Positions 34,317-44,943 of a stretch of DNA of 64,000 nt are shown one piece after another. The notes under the pieces are model-generated. The model was not told where the DNA came from, searched no databases, and worked only from the letters and a program-made list of their open reading frames with translations. Positions within the stretch are counted from its first letter, which is position 1; each line of letters starts with the position of its first letter. The stretch is from Pseudomonadota bacterium. Lineage in GTDB: Bacteria > Pseudomonadota > Alphaproteobacteria > Caulobacterales > Caulobacteraceae. The position numbers and the translations under genes are program-made. The stretch covers positions 1 to 64,000 of the forward strand of contig JAEXZS010000023.1 in assembly GCA_023451375.1 (NCBI GenBank), given 5' to 3'.

Positions 34317-35801
34317 GTGCCCTACATCCTGAGCCTCGTCACCTTCCTGCCGCTGGTCGGCGCCCTGGCGATCTTCGCCGCCCGGCTGGCGTCCAAATCG
34401 CAGGACGCCTCCGCCCCGGCCGCGCGCTGGATCGCCCTGGTCACGACCCTGGTCGTGCTGGCGGTGTCCGTCGTGCTGGTCGCCGGCTTCGATCCGGCGA
34501 ACACCGGCTATCAGTTCGTCGAGTTCGTCCCCTGGTTCGCCGGCGCCAGCTATCACCTGGGCGTGGACGGCGTATCCATCCTGTTCGTCCTCTTGACCGC
34601 CTTCCTGATGCCGATCTGCATCCTGGCCAGCTGGAAGTCGATCGAGACGCGCGTCGTCGAATACATGATCGCCTTCCTGGTGCTGGAGACGCTGGTCATC
34701 GGCGTGTTCACGTCGCTGGACCTGTTCCTGTTCTACATCTTCTTCGAAGGCACCCTGGTGCCGATGTTCCTGATCATCGGCATCTGGGGCGGGGCGAACC
34801 GGATCTACGCCGCCTACAAGTTCTTCCTCTACACCCTGCTGGGTAGCGTGCTCATGCTGCTGGCCATGCTGTGGATGGCGCACACCGCCGGCACCACCAG
34901 CATACCGGAGCTGAAGGCCTTCGCCTTCGACCCGGCGGTGCAGCCGATCCTGTGGCTGGCCTTCTTCGCCTCCTTCGCGGTGAAGATGCCGATGTGGCCG
35001 GTGCACACCTGGCTGCCCGACGCCCACGTCCAGGCGCCCACGGCGGGCTCGGTCATCCTGGCCGGCATCCTGCTGAAGCTGGGCGGCTACGGCTTCATCC
35101 TGTTCAACGTGCCGATGTTCCCGATGGCGTCGGAGATGTTCCGTCCGCTGGTCTTCACCCTGTCGGTGATCGCCATCGTCTACACCTCGCTGGTCGCCTG
35201 GCGTCAGACCGACATCAAGAAGCTGATCGCCTATTCGTCGGTCGCCCACATGGGCTTCGTGACCCTCGGCATCTTCTCGGGCAACGACCAGGGCATGCAG
35301 GGCGCGGTGTTCCAGATGATCAGCCACGGCCTGATCTCGGGCGCGCTGTTCCTGTGCGTCGGCGTCGTCTACGACCGGATGCACACCCGCGAGATCGCCT
35401 TCTACGGCGGCCTGACCAGCCGGATGCCGTGGTTCGCCGCCATCTTCCTGATGTTCACCATGGCCAACGTCGGCCTGCCGGGCACCTCGGGCTTCATCGG
35501 CGAGGTCCTGACCATGACGGGCGCGTATCAGGCCTCGACCTGGGCGGCGCTGATCGCGGCTTCGGGGGTCATCTTCTCGGCGGTCTATGCGCTGACGCTG
35601 TATCGCGCCGTCATGTTCGGCGAGATCACCAATCCGAAGCTGCAGGCCATCACCGACATCGACAAGCGCGAACTGCTGCTGTTCGTGCCGCTGATCGTCG
35701 GCACCATCTGGCTGGGCGTCCAGCCGGGCGCCGTCCTCGATTACACCGGGCCCGCCGTCGAGGCCCTGACCAATGCCTATCGCGTCGCGATCGGCGGGTG
35801 A
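34317..35801 (+). CDS. nuoM: NADH-quinone oxidoreductase subunit M
   Basis: Antiporter-like proton-pumping subunit (ND4 homologue), 494 residues, about 14 helices. Motifs are [43 protein letters not shown] with the channel glutamate, and [23 protein letters not shown] 34317 follows GGGGAG and lies 4 bp after the nuoL stop. It is followed by nuoN after 9 bp. Confidence 0.97.
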   Translation: MPYILSLVTFLPLVGALAIFAARLASKSQDASAPAARWIALVTTLVVLAVSVVLVAGFDPANTGYQFVEFVPWFAGASYHLGVDGVSILFVLLTAFLMPICILASWKSIETRVVEYMIAFLVLETLVIGVFTSLDLFLFYIFFEGTLVPMFLIIGIWGGANRIYAAYKFFLYTLLGSVLMLLAMLWMAHTAGTTSIPELKAFAFDPAVQPILWLAFFASFAVKMPMWPVHTWLPDAHVQAPTAGSVILAGILLKLGGYGFILFNVPMFPMASEMFRPLVFTLSVIAIVYTSLVAWRQTDIKKLIAYSSVAHMGFVTLGIFSGNDQGMQGAVFQMISHGLISGALFLCVGVVYDRMHTREIAFYGGLTSRMPWFAAIFLMFTMANVGLPGTSGFIGEVLTMTGAYQASTWAALIAASGVIFSAVYALTLYRAVMFGEITNPKLQAITDIDKRELLLFVPLIVGTIWLGVQPGAVLDYTGPAVEALTNAYRVAIGG

Positions 35802-35810
35802 GACTGAAGC

Positions 35811-37253
35811 ATGATTGACCTCTCCTCGGCCCTTCACCTCGCCGCCTCGGAAGCGACCCTGGCGGTCGGCGCCCTGGTGCTGCTCATGGTCGGCGCCTTC
35901 GCCGGCGACAAGAGCACGCGCCTGGTGTCGCTGCTGTCCGTCCTGTTGCTGATCGCCGGCGCGGTGATCTCGATCACCGGCCCCTGGGGCCAGGCGTTCA
36001 ACGGCGCCTATGTCGCCGACCCGCTGGCCATCTACGGCAAGAGCGTCATCTATCTGTCGGCGGCCGTGGCCATCATCCTCGGCGACGGCTGGATGCGGCG
36101 CACCCGCATCGCCAAGACGGAATATCCGATCCTGATCGTGCTGGCCGCGGTCGGCATGGGCATGATGGCGTCCTCCGGCGACCTGATCTCCATGTACGTC
36201 GGCATCGAGCTGCACTCGCTGGCCCTCTACGTCCTGGCCGCCTTCCACCGCGACGACGCCAAGGCGTCCGAAGCGGGCCTGAAGTATTTCGTCCTGGGCG
36301 CCCTGTCGTCCGGCCTGCTGCTGTACGGCGCCAGCCTGATCTACGGCTTCGCGGGCTCGATGCGGTTCGAGGACATCGCCGCCTTCGCCGCCGACAACCC
36401 CGGTCCGGGCCTGATCTTCGGCCTGGTGTTCCTGATCTGCGGCCTGGCGTTCAAGGTCTCGGCCGCGCCGTTCCACATGTGGACGCCCGATGTCTACGAG
36501 GGCGCGCCGACGCCGGTCGTGGCCCTGTTCGCCACCGCCCCGAAGATGGCCGCCATGGTGCTGATCGCCCGTGCGCTGGAAGGCGGCTTCGGCGAGGCCC
36601 ACGCCCAGTGGTCGCAGGTGCTGGTCGCCATCTCGCTGATCAGCTTCGCCGTGGGCGCCTTCGGCGGCCTGGCGCAGAAGGACATCCAGCGGCTGCTGGC
36701 CTATTCGTCCATCGCCAACATCGGCTACGCCCTGCTGGGCCTGGCCGCCGGCACCTCGGCGGGGCTGCAGGCCATGCTGATGTTCATGACCCTGTACGTC
36801 ATCGACCAGCTAGGCTTCTTCGCCATCCTGCTGTCGCTGTCGAAGTCGGGTCGCCCGATCCGCCGCATCCAGGATCTGGCCGGGCTGAAGAAGGATCGTC
36901 CGCTGACGGCCGTGGCCCTGACCGTTCTGTCGCTGTCGGTGCTGGGCATGCCGCCGCTGTCGGGCTTCTGGGCCAAATACTATGTGTTCGGCGCCGCCGC
37001 GAACGCGGGTCTGTGGATCGTCGCCGCCATCGGTCTGGTCGCCTCGGTCGTGGCCGCCTTCTACTATCTGCGCATCATCAAGCTGATGTGGTTCGACGCC
37101 CCGGTCGACGACATCCCGACGGACAAGGCGCCGGTCGAGGCCAAGTGGATCGGCTGGGCGTGCGCCGCCTTCGCCTTCCCGCTGGTGATCGTCGGTCTGA
37201 CGTGGCTGGAGCCGCTGACCCGCGCCGCCGCCGCCGGCTTCGGGAACGGTTAG
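35811..37253 (+). CDS. nuoN: NADH-quinone oxidoreductase subunit N
   Basis: Third antiporter-like subunit (ND2 homologue), 480 residues, about 14 helices. Recognised by GDLISMYVGIELHSLALYVLAAF, GLAFKVSAAPFHMWTPDVYEGAPTP and QKDIQRLLAYSSIANIGY. Last of the 14 nuo genes; birA starts 4 bp later, so the transcript probably continues. Confidence 0.97.
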   Translation: MIDLSSALHLAASEATLAVGALVLLMVGAFAGDKSTRLVSLLSVLLLIAGAVISITGPWGQAFNGAYVADPLAIYGKSVIYLSAAVAIILGDGWMRRTRIAKTEYPILIVLAAVGMGMMASSGDLISMYVGIELHSLALYVLAAFHRDDAKASEAGLKYFVLGALSSGLLLYGASLIYGFAGSMRFEDIAAFAADNPGPGLIFGLVFLICGLAFKVSAAPFHMWTPDVYEGAPTPVVALFATAPKMAAMVLIARALEGGFGEAHAQWSQVLVAISLISFAVGAFGGLAQKDIQRLLAYSSIANIGYALLGLAAGTSAGLQAMLMFMTLYVIDQLGFFAILLSLSKSGRPIRRIQDLAGLKKDRPLTAVALTVLSLSVLGMPPLSGFWAKYYVFGAAANAGLWIVAAIGLVASVVAAFYYLRIIKLMWFDAPVDDIPTDKAPVEAKWIGWACAAFAFPLVIVGLTWLEPLTRAAAAGFGNG

Positions 37254-37257
37254 GGCG

Positions 37258-38007
37258 GTGACGCCCGCGCCCCTGGTCATCCTCGACGAGATCGACTCGA
37301 CTCTGTCGGAGGCGCGTCGGCTTGCGGAGGCGGGCGAGGTCGGCCCCCGCTGGATCGTGGCGCGCCGCCAGACGGCGGGGCGAGGCCGTCGTGGCCGAGG
37401 GTGGATCGACAAGCCCGGCAATCTGGCGGCCACGCTTCTTCTGACGATCCACGGAACCGCGCGAGAGGCGGCGCAGTCGACATTCATCGCAGCCCTGGCC
37501 GTCGCGGACCTGCTGGACGTGTTCGTATCGCCCGCCCTGGTCTCGATCAAATGGCCCAACGACGTGCTGCTGGACGGTCGCAAGGTTTCCGGCATTCTGG
37601 TCGAAAGCGGCCCACATGCATCGGGCTGCCTGTGGCTCGCGATCGGTATCGGCGTCAACCTGGCTCACGCGCCCCAGGACACCGAGCGCGGGGCCGCCGC
37701 CCTGGTCGAGGGCCTGCGGGGCGACATGGCCTTCGCGCCGCCGGTTGAGGCCGCCGCCGAGATCCTGGCCGAGACCTTCGCCACCTGGTGGGGCCGCTGG
37801 CAGACGCTGGGCTTCGAGCCGGTGCTTGAGGCCTGGACCAGCCGCCTGACGGGCCTGAACGGCCCCTGCGTCGCACGTCTGGATCATGAGACGCTGGAAG
37901 GCCTGGCCGAGGGCGTCGAGCCCGACGGCGCCCTGCGCCTGCGCCTGGAGGACGGTTCGCTGCGCACCATTTCGGCAGGCGACGTCTTCTTCGGAAAGCC
38001 CGCCTGA
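37258..38007 (+). CDS. birA: Biotin--[acetyl-CoA-carboxylase] ligase
   Basis: Attaches biotin to carboxyl-carrier lysines via biotinyl-AMP. The 249-residue protein lacks the N-terminal DNA-binding domain of E. coli BirA, so it is a ligase only. Motifs are [10 protein letters not shown], the biotinyl-AMP loop GRGRRGRGW and [19 protein letters not shown]; a small C-terminal SH3-like domain follows. It starts with GTG 4 bp after nuoN and overlaps coaX by one base. The same birA-coaX-rnj order follows nuoN in Caulobacter as I recall. Confidence 0.94.
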   Translation: MTPAPLVILDEIDSTLSEARRLAEAGEVGPRWIVARRQTAGRGRRGRGWIDKPGNLAATLLLTIHGTAREAAQSTFIAALAVADLLDVFVSPALVSIKWPNDVLLDGRKVSGILVESGPHASGCLWLAIGIGVNLAHAPQDTERGAAALVEGLRGDMAFAPPVEAAAEILAETFATWWGRWQTLGFEPVLEAWTSRLTGLNGPCVARLDHETLEGLAEGVEPDGALRLRLEDGSLRTISAGDVFFGKPA

Positions 38008-38786
38008 TGCTGCTGGCTATCGAACAGGGCAACACCAACACGCTCTTCGCCGTGCATGACGGGGTCGACTGGATCGCCCAGTGGCGCGCCGCCACCGAGG
38101 CCAGCCGCACCGCCGACGAATACGCCGTCTGGCTGAACCAGCTCCTGGGCATGAAGGGGCTGAGGTTCGAGGCCCTGACCGGCTGCATCATCTCCAGCGT
38201 GGTGCCGCAGTCGATCTTCAACCTGCGGAACCTTGCCCGCCGTTACCTGCGCATCGAGCCGCTGGTGATCGGCGAGAATGTCGAGCTGGGCATCCAGGTC
38301 CGCATCGCCAAGCCGAGCGAGGCCGGCGCCGACCGGCTGGTCAACGCGGTGGGCGCCTCGCTGGCCTATCCCGGCGACCTGCTGCTGATCGACAGCGGCA
38401 CGGCGACGACCTTCGACATCGTCGCGGCGGACGGCGGCTTCGAGGGCGGCCTCATCGCGCCCGGCATCAATCTCTCTCTCCAGGCGCTGCACGAGGCGGC
38501 GGCCAAGCTGCCGCGCATCGCCATCCAGCGTCCCGAACGCGTCATCGGCAAGGGCACGGTCGAGGCCATGCAGTCGGGCGTCTTCTGGGGCTACATCTCA
38601 TTGATCGAAGGGCTGGTCGCGCGCATCAAGACGGAGTGGGGCCGGCCCATGACCGTCATCGGCACCGGCGGCGTCGCCAGCCTGTTCGAAGGCGCGACCG
38701 CCAGCATCGACCACTTCGATTCCGATCTCACCATTCGCGGCCTACTCGAAATCTGGCGCCGCAACACCCATCTGACGGCCGAATGA
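38007..38786 (+). CDS. coaX: Type III pantothenate kinase
   Basis: Phosphorylates pantothenate, the first step of coenzyme A synthesis. The 259-residue protein has the phosphate-binding start [15 protein letters not shown] (family usually D-x-GNT; here EQGNT), [11 protein letters not shown] and the second ATP-binding motif [12 protein letters not shown]. The aspartate of the usual DIGNTN is replaced by glutamate, a conservative change seen in some members. It overlaps birA (TGATG) and rnj (ATGA). Confidence 0.93.
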   Translation: MLLAIEQGNTNTLFAVHDGVDWIAQWRAATEASRTADEYAVWLNQLLGMKGLRFEALTGCIISSVVPQSIFNLRNLARRYLRIEPLVIGENVELGIQVRIAKPSEAGADRLVNAVGASLAYPGDLLLIDSGTATTFDIVAADGGFEGGLIAPGINLSLQALHEAAAKLPRIAIQRPERVIGKGTVEAMQSGVFWGYISLIEGLVARIKTEWGRPMTVIGTGGVASLFEGATASIDHFDSDLTIRGLLEIWRRNTHLTAE

Positions 38787-40456
38787 CAAAACAAACCCAA
38801 GACGAACTCGTTTTCCTGCCGCTGGGCGGCTCGGACGAGGTCGGTATGAACCTGAACGCCTATGGCTACGGGCCAGAGGCCAATCGCGAATGGCTGATCG
38901 TCGATGTCGGCGTCACCTTCGGCGACCTGTCCACGCCGGGCGTCGACGTGATCGTGCCCGATCCCGCCTTCCTGGAAGGCGAGAACATCCGCGGCATCGT
39001 CCTGACCCACGCGCACGAGGACCACATCGGCGCCCTGGGCTGGCTGTGGCCGCGCCTCAAGGCGCCGGTCTACGCCACGCCCTTCACCGCCTATCTGATC
39101 CGCGACAAGCTGCGCGAGCGCGGCATCCTGGACGAGGTCGAGCTGATCGAGGTGCCGCTGGGCGGATCGATCCAGCTGGGCCCGTTCGGCGTGACCTTCG
39201 TCACCATGACCCACTCGATCGCGGAGCCGAACGGCCTGGCCATCGACACCCCGCTGGGGCTGGTGTTCCACACCGGCGACTGGAAGATCGACGACCAGCC
39301 GGTGATCGGATCGATGACCGACGCCCCCGCCATCCGCGCCCTGGGCGACAAGGGCGTTCTGGCGATGGTCTGCGATTCGACCAATGTCTTCGTGCCGGGC
39401 GTGGCCGGGTCGGAGGGCGACGTCGCCGTGGCGATGGAGAAGCTGATCTCCAGCCTGAAGGGCAGGGTGGCCGTGGGCTGCTTCGCCTCCAACGTCGCGC
39501 GCATGGACAGCGTCATCCGCGCCGCCGAGGCCTGCGGGCGTCGCGTGGCCCTGGCCGGCCGTTCGATGCACCGCATCACGGCGGCGGCCAAGCACGTCGG
39601 CATGCTGCAGGACGTGAAGCCCTTCCTGTCGGACGAGGAAGCCCGCGTCTGGCCGGCCGACCAGATCCTGTACCTGTGCACCGGCAGCCAGGGCGAGCCG
39701 CGCGCCGCCCTGTCACGGGTGGCGGACGGCACCCATCCCACGGTCAAGCTGGGCCTGGGCGACCACTGCATCTTCTCGTCGCGCCAGATCCCCGGCAACG
39801 AACTCGCCATCGGCCGGCTGCAGGATCGTCTGGCCGATCGGGGCGTGCGCCTCTACACCGAGAAGGACCATCCCGGCATCCACGTCTCCGGCCATCCCTG
39901 CCGCGACGAGCTGAAGCAGATGTACGAGTGGGTCCGGCCGAAGATCGCCGTGCCGACCCACGGCGTGCGCCGGTTCCTGATCGAACACGCCAACCTGGCC
40001 AAGGACATGGGCATCGAGGAAGCCGTGACGCCGCGCAACGGCGACATGGTGCGGCTGGCCCCTGGACCCGCCGCCATCGTCGACGAGGTGCCGAACGGCC
40101 GCCTCTACGTCGACGGCGGCATGCTGGTGACCGAACAGGGCGAGGCCCTGAAGGAGCGCCGCCACGCCTCGACCAACGGCGTGCTGATCGTCAGCTTCTG
40201 CCTGGACAAGCGCGGCCGCATCGTCAGCGACATCGACATCCGCAGCGTCGGCCTGCCGGGCGATGTCGACACCCCGCTGGGCGACGCCCTGGATGATCTG
40301 GCCGAGCGCGTCGAACAGGTGGTCAGGAGCCTGAAGGGCGAGGCGCTCGAGGACGAAATGGTCATCGAACAGGCCGTCGCCCGCGTGCTGAAAAAGGCCA
40401 GTCAGCAGATCTGGGACCGTCGTCCGATCGTGGAAACCATCGTCCTGCGTCTCTGA
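38783..40456 (+). CDS. rnj: Ribonuclease J
   Basis: Metallo-beta-lactamase and beta-CASP ribonuclease for mRNA decay and rRNA maturation, 557 residues. The zinc site is visible as [11 protein letters not shown], followed by HTGDWKID and the C-terminal-side motif [11 protein letters not shown]; beta-CASP motifs include CDSTN and [12 protein letters not shown]. The upstream open frame is a coaX shadow; ATG 38783 overlaps the coaX stop and gives the family start ([15 protein letters not shown]). Alphaproteobacteria carry RNase J beside RNase E. Confidence 0.95.
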   Translation: MTKQTQDELVFLPLGGSDEVGMNLNAYGYGPEANREWLIVDVGVTFGDLSTPGVDVIVPDPAFLEGENIRGIVLTHAHEDHIGALGWLWPRLKAPVYATPFTAYLIRDKLRERGILDEVELIEVPLGGSIQLGPFGVTFVTMTHSIAEPNGLAIDTPLGLVFHTGDWKIDDQPVIGSMTDAPAIRALGDKGVLAMVCDSTNVFVPGVAGSEGDVAVAMEKLISSLKGRVAVGCFASNVARMDSVIRAAEACGRRVALAGRSMHRITAAAKHVGMLQDVKPFLSDEEARVWPADQILYLCTGSQGEPRAALSRVADGTHPTVKLGLGDHCIFSSRQIPGNELAIGRLQDRLADRGVRLYTEKDHPGIHVSGHPCRDELKQMYEWVRPKIAVPTHGVRRFLIEHANLAKDMGIEEAVTPRNGDMVRLAPGPAAIVDEVPNGRLYVDGGMLVTEQGEALKERRHASTNGVLIVSFCLDKRGRIVSDIDIRSVGLPGDVDTPLGDALDDLAERVEQVVRSLKGEALEDEMVIEQAVARVLKKASQQIWDRRPIVETIVLRL

Positions 40457-40506
40457 ACCTCCACCGTTCGAGCGCATTGTTCGCGTCGGAACGGCATGGG
40501 GAAGCG

Positions 40507-41421
40507 ATGACCGGCCAACCGAAGCCCCGGCGCGCAGGCCGCTTTCTGGAGCGGGTGCGCCACGCGCGCCATCCGCTGCGGGGCTGGCGGCGCTGGGCCG
40601 TGATCGCGGGGCAGGGGCTGATCGGCTTCGTCGCCCTGTTCGCCGCCGTCAATCTGACGCTGAGCCTGTCGACCTTTCGCGGCGAGGATCCGTTGGCGCG
40701 GACGGTGCAGGAACTGCGTGTGCTGTGGTTCAGTCCAGCGGACGGCCGGCCGATGTCCGCCGCCGCCTTTCCCGCCGTCTACGGCCGTGACCTGGGGCCA
40801 TCGCCGGACGCCGCCGACATCCACGCCTTCCTCGAGGAGGAGGCGGACGACGGGGTCTTCCTGCTCGACCATGTGATGATCGACCGGATCCTGACGTTGA
40901 CCGGTCGGGTCGACGCCCGCAGCGTGCCGTCGGGCGTCTATGTCGGCGCGCACGCGCTGGGGCCGGACGGCATGCCCCTCGTGCCGGTGACGAAGTTCCT
41001 GGCCCAGTACCTGCTGTTCCCGCGCCACGCCTATATCCTGGTCGTGCCGGAGGACGGTGAGGCGATCGCCTTTTCGGCCAGCCAGAACGCCAAGTTCGGA
41101 ATTGACGATCATCCCGACCGGCTGTCTGCCGAGATCGCCCCCTATACGCCCGACGCGTACGACTTCCCCAGTTCCGGCCAGGCCCTGCACGAGATGACCC
41201 GCATCACCGACGACCCCGCCCGTGTCGCCGATGCGGTCGAGGCTTTGCGGGGCGCGCAGGCTCGGCTGGCGGAGGAGGGGCTGACCTACGGCTTGCTGGC
41301 GCCCAACTCCAACACCGTGGTCGGCTGCGTGCTGGACCGCGCGGGCGCGATCACCGAGGCGCAGCGGTCCTCCATCCTGCTCGCCCTCCGCGCACCCGGC
41401 TTCGGCGCCGCCTGCGACTAG
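40507..41421 (+). CDS. Membrane-anchored protein of unknown function
   Basis: A 304-residue protein with a basic N-terminus (RRAGRFLERVRHARHPLRGWRR), one membrane segment (about residues 33-55), and a periplasmic-side remainder of about 245 residues that looks globular. Notable stretches are LSTFRGEDPLARTVQELRVLWF, YGRDLGPSPDAADIHAF and LAPNSNTVVGCVLDRAGA near the end, where a cysteine also follows at the C-terminus (AACD). ATG 40507 follows GGGGAAG; a TTG at 40477 in frame is less likely. It lies 50 bp after rnj on the same strand. I do not recognise a family. Confidence 0.75.
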   Translation: MTGQPKPRRAGRFLERVRHARHPLRGWRRWAVIAGQGLIGFVALFAAVNLTLSLSTFRGEDPLARTVQELRVLWFSPADGRPMSAAAFPAVYGRDLGPSPDAADIHAFLEEEADDGVFLLDHVMIDRILTLTGRVDARSVPSGVYVGAHALGPDGMPLVPVTKFLAQYLLFPRHAYILVVPEDGEAIAFSASQNAKFGIDDHPDRLSAEIAPYTPDAYDFPSSGQALHEMTRITDDPARVADAVEALRGAQARLAEEGLTYGLLAPNSNTVVGCVLDRAGAITEAQRSSILLALRAPGFGAACD

Positions 41422-41440
41422 GTCTTTCGTCCGGCCTTCA

Positions 41441-41569
41441 CGTCATTCCGGGGCGTCCGCACGACGAACCCGGAACCCAGGCGGCCTGCATCAGGCGTCG
41501 AATGGGTTGGGCGGCGCGACGGTAGCCCTGGGCTCCGGGTTCTTCGCTTCGCTCAGCCCCGGAATGACG
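41441..41569. repeat. Nested inverted repeat related to the nuoK-nuoL element
   Basis: Outer arms CGTCATTCCGGGGC (41441-41454) and GCCCCGGAATGACG (41556-41569) are exact complements. Inner arms GAACCCGGAACCCAGG (41466-41481) and CCTGGGCTCCGGGTTC (41527-41542) match at 15 of 16. The TCATxCCGG...GGAACCCAG pattern resembles the arms at 32019-32149, suggesting one dispersed repeat family. It occupies much of the 230-bp gap before the DUF3088 gene, in which I see no gene. Confidence 0.8.
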
Positions 41570-41651
41570 ATCCCGGAGCAGAGGCCTATCGTTGCCGGAC
41601 GGCGCATCAGGCCTCGCGGACACGCGCGCGGTTGGTCTATAGGGTCCGGCA

Positions 41652-41990
41652 ATGGCCGAGCGACTCTTCCTGCTGAACCCTGACTGGCATGACGACCAGG
41701 GCGGGCCGTGGTTCTGCCCGGCCGGCGCCTATGTCGAGGGCGTGCTGGCCTTCTACCCCCGCCTGCGCGAGGTGCTGGACGTGGCCTATCTCGACCATGC
41801 GCGTCCGCGTCCGCCTGGCATCCAGCAGGTGGGCGAGGCGCACCAGAGCTGTCCGATCCTGATCCTGGACGACGAACTGGACTGGCCGGAGGCCCAGGTC
41901 AGCGAGACGACCGGTCGTCGGTTCCTGCAGGATCACGCCATCGCCCCATATCTGGCGGCCCGCTACGGCGTCGGCCGGCCGCATCCCTAG
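41652..41990 (+). CDS. DUF3088 family protein
   Basis: A 112-residue soluble protein. The start RLFLLNPDWHDDQGGPWFCPAGAYVEGVLAF matches the pattern of DUF3088 proteins (thioredoxin-like small proteins with FCP near residue 21), although the second cysteine of a CxxC is absent here (CPAG). HQSCPILILDDEL lies mid-protein. Function unknown. It lies 8 bp before the DUF1467 gene and probably shares its transcript. Confidence 0.7.
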   Translation: MAERLFLLNPDWHDDQGGPWFCPAGAYVEGVLAFYPRLREVLDVAYLDHARPRPPGIQQVGEAHQSCPILILDDELDWPEAQVSETTGRRFLQDHAIAPYLAARYGVGRPHP

Positions 41991-41998
41991 AGGTTCGC

Positions 41999-42265
41999 AT
42001 GCCCCTCGGCCCCGTGACCATGTTCGGCATCTATATCGTGGTGTGGTGGACGGTGCTGTTCGGCATACTGCCGCTCGGCACGTCGAAGGAACTGCACGAG
42101 CCGCCGACCGACGGCGCCCAGTGGGGCGCTCCGAAGACGCCGAACCTGAAGAAGAAGTTCATCACCACGACCTGGGTGTCGGCCATCGTGTGGGCCTTCG
42201 TCATGCTGCTGGTCTTCACCGGCTGGCTGCCGCTGCCGAACTTCTCGCAGGCGCCGGCGCTGTAA
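41999..42265 (+). CDS. DUF1467 family membrane protein
   Basis: An 88-residue protein with two membrane segments (about residues 6-24 and 58-78) and a conserved-looking middle (GTSKELHEPP, GAQWGAPKTPNLKKKF). This matches the alphaproteobacterial DUF1467 family, which is commonly found directly upstream of proS, as here. Function unknown. The ATG at 41999 follows a weak AGAGG; the longer open frame is a DUF3088 shadow. Confidence 0.8.
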   Translation: MPLGPVTMFGIYIVVWWTVLFGILPLGTSKELHEPPTDGAQWGAPKTPNLKKKFITTTWVSAIVWAFVMLLVFTGWLPLPNFSQAPAL

Positions 42266-42343
42266 ACCTCGGCCCCGGCCTAGCTTTCGCCCCGCTCCAG
42301 CGGCTAAAGCCTTGGTTCGTCTCCACGCCTAGGATTCCCCGCC

Positions 42344-43660
42344 ATGCGCCTGTCGCGCTATTTCCTGCCCACGTTGAAGGAAGCCCCTTCGGACGCCCAG
42401 ATCGTCTCGCATCAGCTGATGCTGCGCGCGGGCATGATCAAGCAGGAGGCCGCCGGCATCTACGCCTGGCTGCCGCTGGGTCTGCGCGTGCTGCGCAAGA
42501 TCGAGCAGATCGTGCGCGAGGAGCAGGTGAGGGCGGGCGCCGTCGAACTGCTGATGCCGACCTTGCAACTGGCCGACCTGTGGCGGGAATCGGGGCGGTA
42601 CGACGCCTATGGCCCCGAGATGCTGCGCATCACCGACCGGCATGAAAGAGAACTTCTGTACGGCCCCACCAACGAGGAGATGATCACCGACATCTTCCGG
42701 GCCTATGTGAAGTCCTACAAGTCGCTGCCGCTGAACCTCTTCCACATCCAGTGGAAGTTCCGCGACGAGCGCCGCCCCCGCTTCGGCGTGATGCGCGGTC
42801 GCGAGTTCCTGATGAAGGACGCCTACAGCTTCGACGTCGACGAGGCCTCGGCCCGCAAGGCCTACAACCGCATGTTCGTGGCCTATCTGAACACCTTCGC
42901 CCGCATGGGGCTGAAGGCGGTGCCGATGCGCGCAGACACCGGCCCGATCGGCGGCGATCTGAGCCATGAGTTCATCGTCCTGGCCGACACGGGCGAGAGC
43001 GCCGTCTTCTGCGACCGGAAGTTGGTCGAGATGCCGGCGCCCGGCGGCGACGTGGACTGGGACGATCTGCAGTCGATCGTCGATCAGCGCACCGCGCTCT
43101 ACGCCGCCACCGAGGAGATGCACGACCAATCCCGCTTCGAGAGCGAAACGGCCGAGAGCGACCGCCTGTCAGCGCGCGGCATCGAGGTGGGCCACATCTT
43201 CTATTTCGGCGAGAAGTATTCCGCGCCGATGAAGGCCCGGGTGGCCGGTCCCGACGGCCAGGACGCCAACGTCCACATGGGCAGCTACGGCGTCGGCGTC
43301 TCGCGCCTGCTGGGCGCCATCATCGAGGCCAGCCACGACGAGGGCGGCATCATCTGGCCCGACGCCGTGGCCCCGTTCGACGTGGTGGTGATCAACCTGC
43401 GCGCCAATGACGAGGCCGTCTCGGCCGCCTGCGAGGACGCGGTGGCCCAGCTGGAGACGGCCGGCAAGGACGTGCTCTACGACGACACCGACGAGCGGCC
43501 GGGCGGCAAGTTCGCCACCGCCGACCTGATCGGCGTGCCGTGGCAGCTGACCATCGGGCCCAAGGGCCTGGCCGACGGCGTGGTGGAGCTGAAGCGCCGC
43601 GCCACCGGCGAGAAGCTGACCCTGCCGCTGAACCAAGCCATCGAGAGGATCGCCGCTTGA
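42344..43660 (+). CDS. proS: Prolyl-tRNA synthetase (short alphaproteobacterial type)
   Basis: Class II synthetase charging tRNA-Pro, 438 residues. It is the short bacterial form without the editing insertion found in the 570-residue E. coli enzyme. Motifs are [32 protein letters not shown] (motif 2), DAYSFD and [13 protein letters not shown] (motif 3), then an anticodon-binding domain from about residue 340. Its stop overlaps the lolC TTG start. Confidence 0.95.
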   Translation: MRLSRYFLPTLKEAPSDAQIVSHQLMLRAGMIKQEAAGIYAWLPLGLRVLRKIEQIVREEQVRAGAVELLMPTLQLADLWRESGRYDAYGPEMLRITDRHERELLYGPTNEEMITDIFRAYVKSYKSLPLNLFHIQWKFRDERRPRFGVMRGREFLMKDAYSFDVDEASARKAYNRMFVAYLNTFARMGLKAVPMRADTGPIGGDLSHEFIVLADTGESAVFCDRKLVEMPAPGGDVDWDDLQSIVDQRTALYAATEEMHDQSRFESETAESDRLSARGIEVGHIFYFGEKYSAPMKARVAGPDGQDANVHMGSYGVGVSRLLGAIIEASHDEGGIIWPDAVAPFDVVVINLRANDEAVSAACEDAVAQLETAGKDVLYDDTDERPGGKFATADLIGVPWQLTIGPKGLADGVVELKRRATGEKLTLPLNQAIERIAA

Positions 43661-44943
43661 ACCTGCCCGGCCGCGCATCCGGCGCCTTCTCCGCCTGGGA
43701 GATCGGCCTCGCCCTCCGCTACCTGCGCGCCAAGCGCAAGGAGGGCGGCGTCGCCACCATCGCGGTGATCAGCTTCATCGGCATCATGCTGGCCGTCGCC
43801 GTGCTGATCAGCGTGATGAGCATCATGGCCGGGTTCCGCGCCGAGCTGCTGGGCCGGATGCTGTCCTTCAACGGCCACATGTACGTCCAGGGGGCGGTCC
43901 TGACCGATCCCGGCCGCGACGCGGCTCTGCGGCGGATCGCCGAGGTCCCGGGCGTCGTCAATGTCTCGCCTCTGAACGAGTCCCAGAGCCTGATCCGGGT
44001 CGGCAACTACGTCACCGGCGCCATCGTCAAGGGCGTCCGACCGCAGGACCTGCCCAGCACCACCTACGTCTGGGACAGCCTGACCGCTGAGGCGCGCCAG
44101 GGCTTCGGTCAGGGCGACTACGGCGGCAACCGCATCCTGATCGGCAAGGCGATGGCGGCCCAGACCGGCCTTCGTGTCGGCGACCCCATCACCCTGTTCT
44201 CGCCCACCGGCGCCGACAGCGCTTTCGGCAACCTCGGCGGGCTGGAGAAGACCTACTACGTCGGCGGGATCTTCAGCTCCGGAACGGCGGATTTCGACCA
44301 GGCCTTCATCTTCATGCCGCTGGAGCAGGCCCAGCTCTTCTTCGGCAAGGAGGGCGTCTGGGACGTTCTGGAGATCAAGGTGGCCGAGCCCGATCGCGTC
44401 GGCGACCTGACCGCCGCCGTGCGCGACGCCGCCGGTCCCGGGGCCGTCGTCACCGACTGGCGTCAGCGCCTGGCCGCCTTCGCCGGCGCCCTGAAGGTCG
44501 AGCGCGTGGCCATGAGCATCATCCTGGGCCTGGTCGTCGCCATCGCCGCGATGAACATCATCTCCGGCATCGTCATGCTGGTGAAGAACAAGACCCGCGA
44601 TATCGCCATCCTGCGCACCGTCGGGGCCAGCCCCTCGGCGATCCTGCGCGTCTTCTTCATGTCCGGCGCCATGATCGGCGTGGCGGGGACGCTGGCCGGC
44701 CTGATCCTGGGCCTGCTGTTCTGCTGGAACATCGGCGCCATCCAGCACTTCCTCGAGACGCTGCTGGGGGTCCAGCTGTTCAACTCCGACGTCTACCAGC
44801 TGGACGCCATCCCGGCCCTGGTCGATCCGGTGGACGTGACCTGGGTGGCGGTGTGGTCCTTCCTGATGAGCTGCGTCGCCAGCCTGCCGCCGTCGTGGAA
44901 CGCGTCGCGGATCGATCCGGTGGAGGCCCTGCGCTATGAGTGA
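43657..44943 (+). CDS. lolC: Lipoprotein-releasing ABC transporter permease LolC/E
   Basis: Inner-membrane permease that passes outer-membrane lipoproteins to LolA, together with LolD. The 428-residue protein has the family start [20 protein letters not shown], one membrane helix, a large periplasmic domain and three C-terminal helices of the FtsX domain. TTG 43657 overlaps the proS stop and has GAGAGGA 7 nt upstream; the open frame upstream is a proS shadow. Alphaproteobacteria usually have one LolC/E-type permease acting as a homodimer. Overlaps lolD by 8 bp. Confidence 0.92.
   Translation: MNLPGRASGAFSAWEIGLALRYLRAKRKEGGVATIAVISFIGIMLAVAVLISVMSIMAGFRAELLGRMLSFNGHMYVQGAVLTDPGRDAALRRIAEVPGVVNVSPLNESQSLIRVGNYVTGAIVKGVRPQDLPSTTYVWDSLTAEARQGFGQGDYGGNRILIGKAMAAQTGLRVGDPITLFSPTGADSAFGNLGGLEKTYYVGGIFSSGTADFDQAFIFMPLEQAQLFFGKEGVWDVLEIKVAEPDRVGDLTAAVRDAAGPGAVVTDWRQRLAAFAGALKVERVAMSIILGLVVAIAAMNIISGIVMLVKNKTRDIAILRTVGASPSAILRVFFMSGAMIGVAGTLAGLILGLLFCWNIGAIQHFLETLLGVQLFNSDVYQLDAIPALVDPVDVTWVAVWSFLMSCVASLPPSWNASRIDPVEALRYE

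Noticed and set aside
34281..36602. Open reading frame of 773 codons antisense to nuoM and nuoN
   Set aside because: Same artefact: composition dominated by Gln, Asp, His and Arg and complete overlap with unambiguous complex I genes.
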